In this document: piece after piece, positions 60,722 through 64,000 of the stretch | How the letters are laid out: each line of letters opens with the position of its first letter | Position numbering within the stretch: the first letter of the stretch is position 1 | Assembly: GCF_002879865.1 (NCBI RefSeq) | Contig: NZ_PNXY01000007.1 | Coordinates: forward strand, 124,001 to 188,000 | Origin: Paraburkholderia rhynchosiae | GTDB taxonomy: Bacteria; Pseudomonadota; Gammaproteobacteria; Burkholderiales; Burkholderiaceae | Direction: 5' to 3' | DNA: 64,000 nucleotides | The notes under the pieces: model-generated | The model's input: the letters and a program-made list of their open reading frames with translations, nothing else | What the model was told of the DNA's origin: nothing | Database searches by the model: none | Program-made: the position numbers and the translations under genes

Positions 60722-61341
60722 AGGCTGGACAACAACGCGTCTAGCGCGTCGTTCATGTGGCGAATGGACTCTTCCGCCATCAGCATCACGAGATGCGCGC
60801 GGAAACTCTGGTCCTCGAGCGCGAAATTGACTTCCACGAGCAACGCGACTTCCCATTGCAGCACGCCGGGCTGAAACACTTCATCGAGCGTCAATGCGTC
60901 GCCTAGCAGGCCGGGCGCGGAGAACACCGGCGTGCGGCCGAGCTGGTCGAGAATGCACGACACGCAGGCGCCCGTAAGCACGTTCGCGACGTCGAACATC
61001 AATTCTTTCTGGCTCACCGCTTCGTACGATGAGCGCGAATACGGATCGCTGACGAGCGCGCACAGGTCCTCGACGCTGTCGCTGCGGCAAATCACCAGCG
61101 CCTCGCCTTTGATGTCGGAGCGAAAGCCCTGTCGCACCGCGCTCACCGGGTCCTCGATACCGGTCATGTCCCTCAGCGCTTGCGCGGCCTCGCTGACCGC
61201 CACCACCTTCACGCGCGGCACCGACAATTCGATGAACGAATCGAGCAGCCGCGCGAGACGCGTCGCGGCTTGACCCATCGCCAGATTGGCGAGCTCTTGC
61301 AGCGCGTCGCGCTGATCTTCGGTGAGGACTGGCTCAGACAT
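60718..61341 (-). CDS. CheC/CheX-like chemotaxis phosphatase
   Basis: A 207-residue cytoplasmic protein of the CheC family, which removes phosphate from response regulators. The first active-site motif is complete: ALQELANLAMGQAA with Glu16 and Asn19. The second has Asp117 in place of the usual Glu (FDVANVLTGA, D-x-x-N with Asn120), so one active site may be altered. VLQWEVALLVEVNFAL and the end resemble family members. It is translated between the response regulator (8-base overlap) and the cyclase (4-base overlap), which strongly suggests the regulator is its target. No chemotaxis genes are nearby. Confidence 0.88.
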   Translation of the reverse strand: MSEPVLTEDQRDALQELANLAMGQAATRLARLLDSFIELSVPRVKVVAVSEAAQALRDMTGIEDPVSAVRQGFRSDIKGEALVICRSDSVEDLCALVSDPYSRSSYEAVSQKELMFDVANVLTGACVSCILDQLGRTPVFSAPGLLGDALTLDEVFQPGVLQWEVALLVEVNFALEDQSFRAHLVMLMAEESIRHMNDALDALLSSL

Positions 61342-61702
61342 ACAACCCGTACTCCTTGAGGATGGGCAGTACCGCGTCCGGCGTCACGGGCTTGGCGATG
61401 AACGCTGCGGCTCCGAGCGCGCGCACGCGCGCCTGGGCCATCGGCTGGATATCGGCTGAGACGACGATGACGAAGGTGTTCAGGTCCTCATGCTGTAATG
61501 CCTCCAGCACCTGATAGCCGTTCATGTCCGGCATGGTCAGGTCGAGGAACATCACCGAGGCTTTGCCTTGACGATACAAAGCGAGCGCTTCCCGTCCGTT
61601 CGCAGCGTAGGACACGTCGACGTCCCAATCCGGCGGCAATGCCTTGGTGAGCACCTTGCGGGCAAGCAATGAATCGTCGGCGATCACAATGGGCAAAGGC
61701 AT
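61334..61702 (-). CDS. single-domain response regulator (CheY-like)
   Basis: A 122-residue receiver domain with no output domain. The acid pair is Asp9-Asp10 (IVIADDSLLAR), the phosphorylated residue Asp54 (VMFLDLTMPDMNG), the switch residue Ser82 (VIVVSADIQP) and the Lys104 (FIAKPVTPDA). All key residues are present, so it should accept phosphate. It starts an operon with a CheC-type phosphatase and a diguanylate cyclase. The histidine kinase divergent from it is the obvious candidate partner. The ATG at 61702 has no strong ribosome site. Confidence 0.93.
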   Translation of the reverse strand: MPLPIVIADDSLLARKVLTKALPPDWDVDVSYAANGREALALYRQGKASVMFLDLTMPDMNGYQVLEALQHEDLNTFVIVVSADIQPMAQARVRALGAAAFIAKPVTPDAVLPILKEYGLYV

Positions 61703-62382
61703 GGCAGGTCGAAAAAGACGGAATTAGCTCTTGCGCGTTAACGGCGGATAGCGTGATCTCTTTAGGACGGAGTCTGGCGGCGAGCGGCGAAATGCACGTG
61801 CGGCCGCTGGGATACAGCTTGCGGCCAAGCGGGGAGAATGCGCGGCGCGGCGCGTTTGGCGAAACCATGGCGCACGCGAGAATGCGGGCGCGTGCGGTGG
61901 ACGACGGCTATAACCGGCATGTGCTGAGCCTACCCCGTAGATGAGTCGGCGCGGCCGTTTGGATCAGGCTGGTCCCGTGCGGCGCGCGTTTGTCCGCGAA
62001 CGCCGGCACTCACGCGTGATACGCATGATCCGGTGCCCTCGCGGCATATGCGTTCGAACATGGCGGACGCACTGTTATCGTGGCGTCGATTCTCGAAGTA
62101 AAACAGCAGAAAAGCAATACGCCGTATGTCGGCCTGATTAACAATATCTTCCTTCGTTCGCCATTTTTCGAAAAAATACGCGCCGCATAAGAATACTTTC
62201 TTTACCGTTTATACTTTTGTGTACGTTTGCGCTTCTCGATTCGTCACTGTTTTAAAAAGCAGACGAATCGCGGACCGGCATGGCGGACGCAGTTAATAAC
62301 GGTAACTTCTACCGCCGTTCTGTGTCCTATGCTTCTTATGACGCTGTCTCCACTGCCTGGAAAGATCAGAGCATTACCAACA
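61703..62382. other. divergent promoter region, response regulator / histidine kinase
   Basis: No gene is supported in these 680 bases. The right half (about 62090-62260) is AT-rich, unlike its surroundings. It contains a 9-bp inverted repeat at 62237-62270 and two copies of CATGGCGGACGCA at 62059-62071 and 62279-62291. Both operons may be controlled from here. Confidence 0.45.
62237..62270. promoter_or_regulatory. inverted repeat upstream of the histidine kinase, possible operator
   Basis: CGATTCGTC at 62237-62245 is mirrored perfectly by GACGAATCG at 62262-62270, with a 16-base AT-rich centre. It lies about 115 bases before the kinase start and may be a regulator binding site or a hairpin. 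Confidence 0.4.
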
Positions 62383-64000
62383 ATGACACACGACCGGTTC
62401 GAGCCGCATCGAGCGAGCCGCCTTTCCGCTGACGGGCCGGACGAGGCGGTGTTTCCCGCCGTGCCCGAGCAGAATTTCCATGTTCGGCGAATGACGCTGA
62501 TCGCGCTGCTTGTCGCCGCGATCGTCCTGCCGTGCCTGTACGTCGCGGCCATGGCGTTCAGCGATCTGCGCGCCCGCGAAGCGGACGCGACGGACATGAC
62601 AATGCGCACCGTGCGCGTCGCGGAAGAACACGCGCTCAAAGTGTTCGACATGAACGAGACGCTCGACACGCGCATCGTCGATTTGACGGAAGGTCTCGAC
62701 GACAACGGCATTCGCGCGCGCGAAGCCGCCATTCACCAGAAACTGCGCACCATGGGCGGCGGCTATCCGCAGGTGGCCGCGGTTTCGGTCTTCGGGCGCG
62801 ACGGCGCGTTGCTCGTGAGCAGCCGGTTTTATCCGGCGCCGACTGTCTCTATTGGCGAGCGCGACGATTTCATTGGCCTTCGCGACGGCCGCGATCTCGA
62901 ACACGTGTCGAAGGTAATGACGGGGCATGTCGCCGGCGAACAGGTGTTCAACACGGGCATGGAGCGGCGCGCCCCCGACGGTACGTTCGCCGGCGTCGTC
63001 TCGGTCGCCCTGCGCCCCAGCTATTTCGACGCGTTCTACCGCGAGCTGCTCGGCGGCGCCGGCGGCATGCCGATGACCATGAGCCTCGTTCGCGCCGACG
63101 GCGCTGTGCTCGCGCACTATCCGCGTCGCCCGGGCGAGGCGGCGGCCATCGCGGCGGATTTGCCGTTCGCGGAGGCGATGAGACAGGGCCGGCGCGCAGG
63201 CGTGACGCATATGCGCTCAAATCTCGACGACGAGAACGTGATCGCCGCCTTCCGGCACGTCGGCTCCTATCCGGTCTACGTGATGTGCGGCTATCGCGCG
63301 TCGGCGATGTGGGCCGCGTGGTACCGCCACCTCGCTGTATTGATTCTGTCGATTTTCACGCCGTCCATCGCGCTGTGGTGCGTCATCTGGCTATCGCTGC
63401 GACGGCTGAGCGCCGAAGAGGAGGCGTGGGAGCGCTGGCAGGCGGAAGCGTCGATGCGCCGCTCGATCGAATCGGCGTACCGGCAGTCGCGCAAGATGGA
63501 AGCGCTCGGCACGCTGGTAGGCAGCGTCGCGCACGATTTCAACAACCTGCTGATGATCCTCTCGGCCAACGTGCAGATCGCGCGGCGGCGCGGCGCGCCG
63601 GGGCTCGACCGCGAACTGTCGGCGATGGAGCGGGCGCTCAAGAGCGGCCAGTCGCTCACGCGGCAGTTGCTCGGCGTCGCGCGCAAACAGCCGCTGCGCA
63701 ACGAGACCGTCGTGCTCGAACGCTGGCTGCCGGCGTGCCGCGATCTCCTGCGCGCGTCGCTCGGCGCCAAGGTGTCGCTGGTAATGGACATTGGCAGCGG
63801 CATCTGGCCGATGCGCGTCGACGTCGCCGAGCTGGAACTCGCGCTGATCAACCTCGCCGTCAACGCGCGCGACGCCATGCCCAACGGCGGGCGCTTCGCG
63901 GTGCGCGCGACCAACATCACGTTCCGTCACGAAGACGGCTTCCCGCTGACGGGCGACTTCGTCCAGATATCGCTCGAAGACACCGGTGCCGGCATGGCGC
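62383..64000 (+). CDS. membrane sensor histidine kinase (partial, runs off window)
   Basis: The first 539 codons of a kinase truncated by the window end. It has an N-terminal helix near residue 42 (TLIALLVAAIVLPCLYVAAM), then a large periplasmic sensor of the Cache/PDC type (about residues 60-310). A second helix (LAVLILSIFTPSIALWCVIW) and the kinase core follow. The phospho-His box is LGTLVGSVAHDFNNLLMILS, the N box is LALINLAVNARDAMPNGGRF-like (INLAVNARDAMPNGG), and the G1 box begins at the end (LEDTGAGMA). The HDFNNLL type often carries a C-terminal receiver, which would lie beyond the window. ATGs at 62329 and 62338 are alternative starts. It probably signals to the divergent response regulator. 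Confidence 0.92.
   Translation, partial: MTHDRFEPHRASRLSADGPDEAVFPAVPEQNFHVRRMTLIALLVAAIVLPCLYVAAMAFSDLRAREADATDMTMRTVRVAEEHALKVFDMNETLDTRIVDLTEGLDDNGIRAREAAIHQKLRTMGGGYPQVAAVSVFGRDGALLVSSRFYPAPTVSIGERDDFIGLRDGRDLEHVSKVMTGHVAGEQVFNTGMERRAPDGTFAGVVSVALRPSYFDAFYRELLGGAGGMPMTMSLVRADGAVLAHYPRRPGEAAAIAADLPFAEAMRQGRRAGVTHMRSNLDDENVIAAFRHVGSYPVYVMCGYRASAMWAAWYRHLAVLILSIFTPSIALWCVIWLSLRRLSAEEEAWERWQAEASMRRSIESAYRQSRKMEALGTLVGSVAHDFNNLLMILSANVQIARRRGAPGLDRELSAMERALKSGQSLTRQLLGVARKQPLRNETVVLERWLPACRDLLRASLGAKVSLVMDIGSGIWPMRVDVAELELALINLAVNARDAMPNGGRFAVRATNITFRHEDGFPLTGDFVQISLEDTGAGMA

Overview
This is a high-GC chromosomal window that reads as Burkholderiaceae, most like Paraburkholderia, Caballeronia or Burkholderia. 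That rests on gene content: an hpn hopanoid cluster with ispH, several DUF families common in that group, Tat-exported phospholipase C and acid phosphatase, and an ECF42 regulon. It also rests on strong GC bias and frequent GTG and TTG starts. The species cannot be fixed from the sequence alone. I found no rRNA, tRNA, insertion sequence, prophage or CRISPR array, so this looks like core or near-core chromosome with a few decayed genes.

At 1-6.6 kb there is the tail of an MFS transporter, an AraC/GyrI regulator, a large minus-strand trimeric autotransporter adhesin with an AT-rich upstream region, and a GNAT gene whose 3' end overlaps a flavin reductase tail to tail. At 6.8-14.5 kb there is a MocR regulator divergent from a GNAT gene, a GNAT gene reduced by internal deletion, DUF4337 and LysE membrane proteins, and an ECF42 operon (YciI, YciI, VOC, sigma factor). 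At 14.5-18.9 kb a gene-poor stretch carries a hexanucleotide repeat and a strong minus-strand terminator. It is followed by small redox and modification genes: DUF1488, GNAT, DOPA dioxygenase-like, HiPIP and aldo/keto reductase.

At 19-27 kb a minus-strand run encodes a glycogen-debranching-type glucosidase, a GH63-like glucosidase, glucose-6-phosphate dehydrogenase, a ROK glucokinase and a PEBP protein. Together these suggest a route from alpha-glucan or glucoside to glucose, glucose-6-phosphate and 6-phosphogluconolactone. At 27-43.7 kb are phospholipase C with a small lipoprotein, an aspartoacylase-family remnant, an extended rubredoxin with a 38-residue membrane protein, a Rieske oxygenase, a sarcosine-oxidase-like flavoenzyme, an acid phosphatase, a secreted nuclease overlapping a small gene, a Crp/Fnr regulator and an EgtD-type methyltransferase.

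At 44-59.5 kb is the hopanoid cluster: hpnA, an uncharacterised gene, hpnB, ispH-hpnH, hpnM, hpnN-mlaA, and the tight minus-strand operon hpnD-hpnE-shc-hpnG. It covers squalene formation except hpnC, cyclisation, attachment and processing of the adenosyl side chain, and transport toward the outer membrane. At 59.8-64 kb is a signalling block: response regulator, CheC-like phosphatase and PAS-GGDEF diguanylate cyclase in one overlapping operon. Divergent from it is a membrane sensor histidine kinase that runs off the window.
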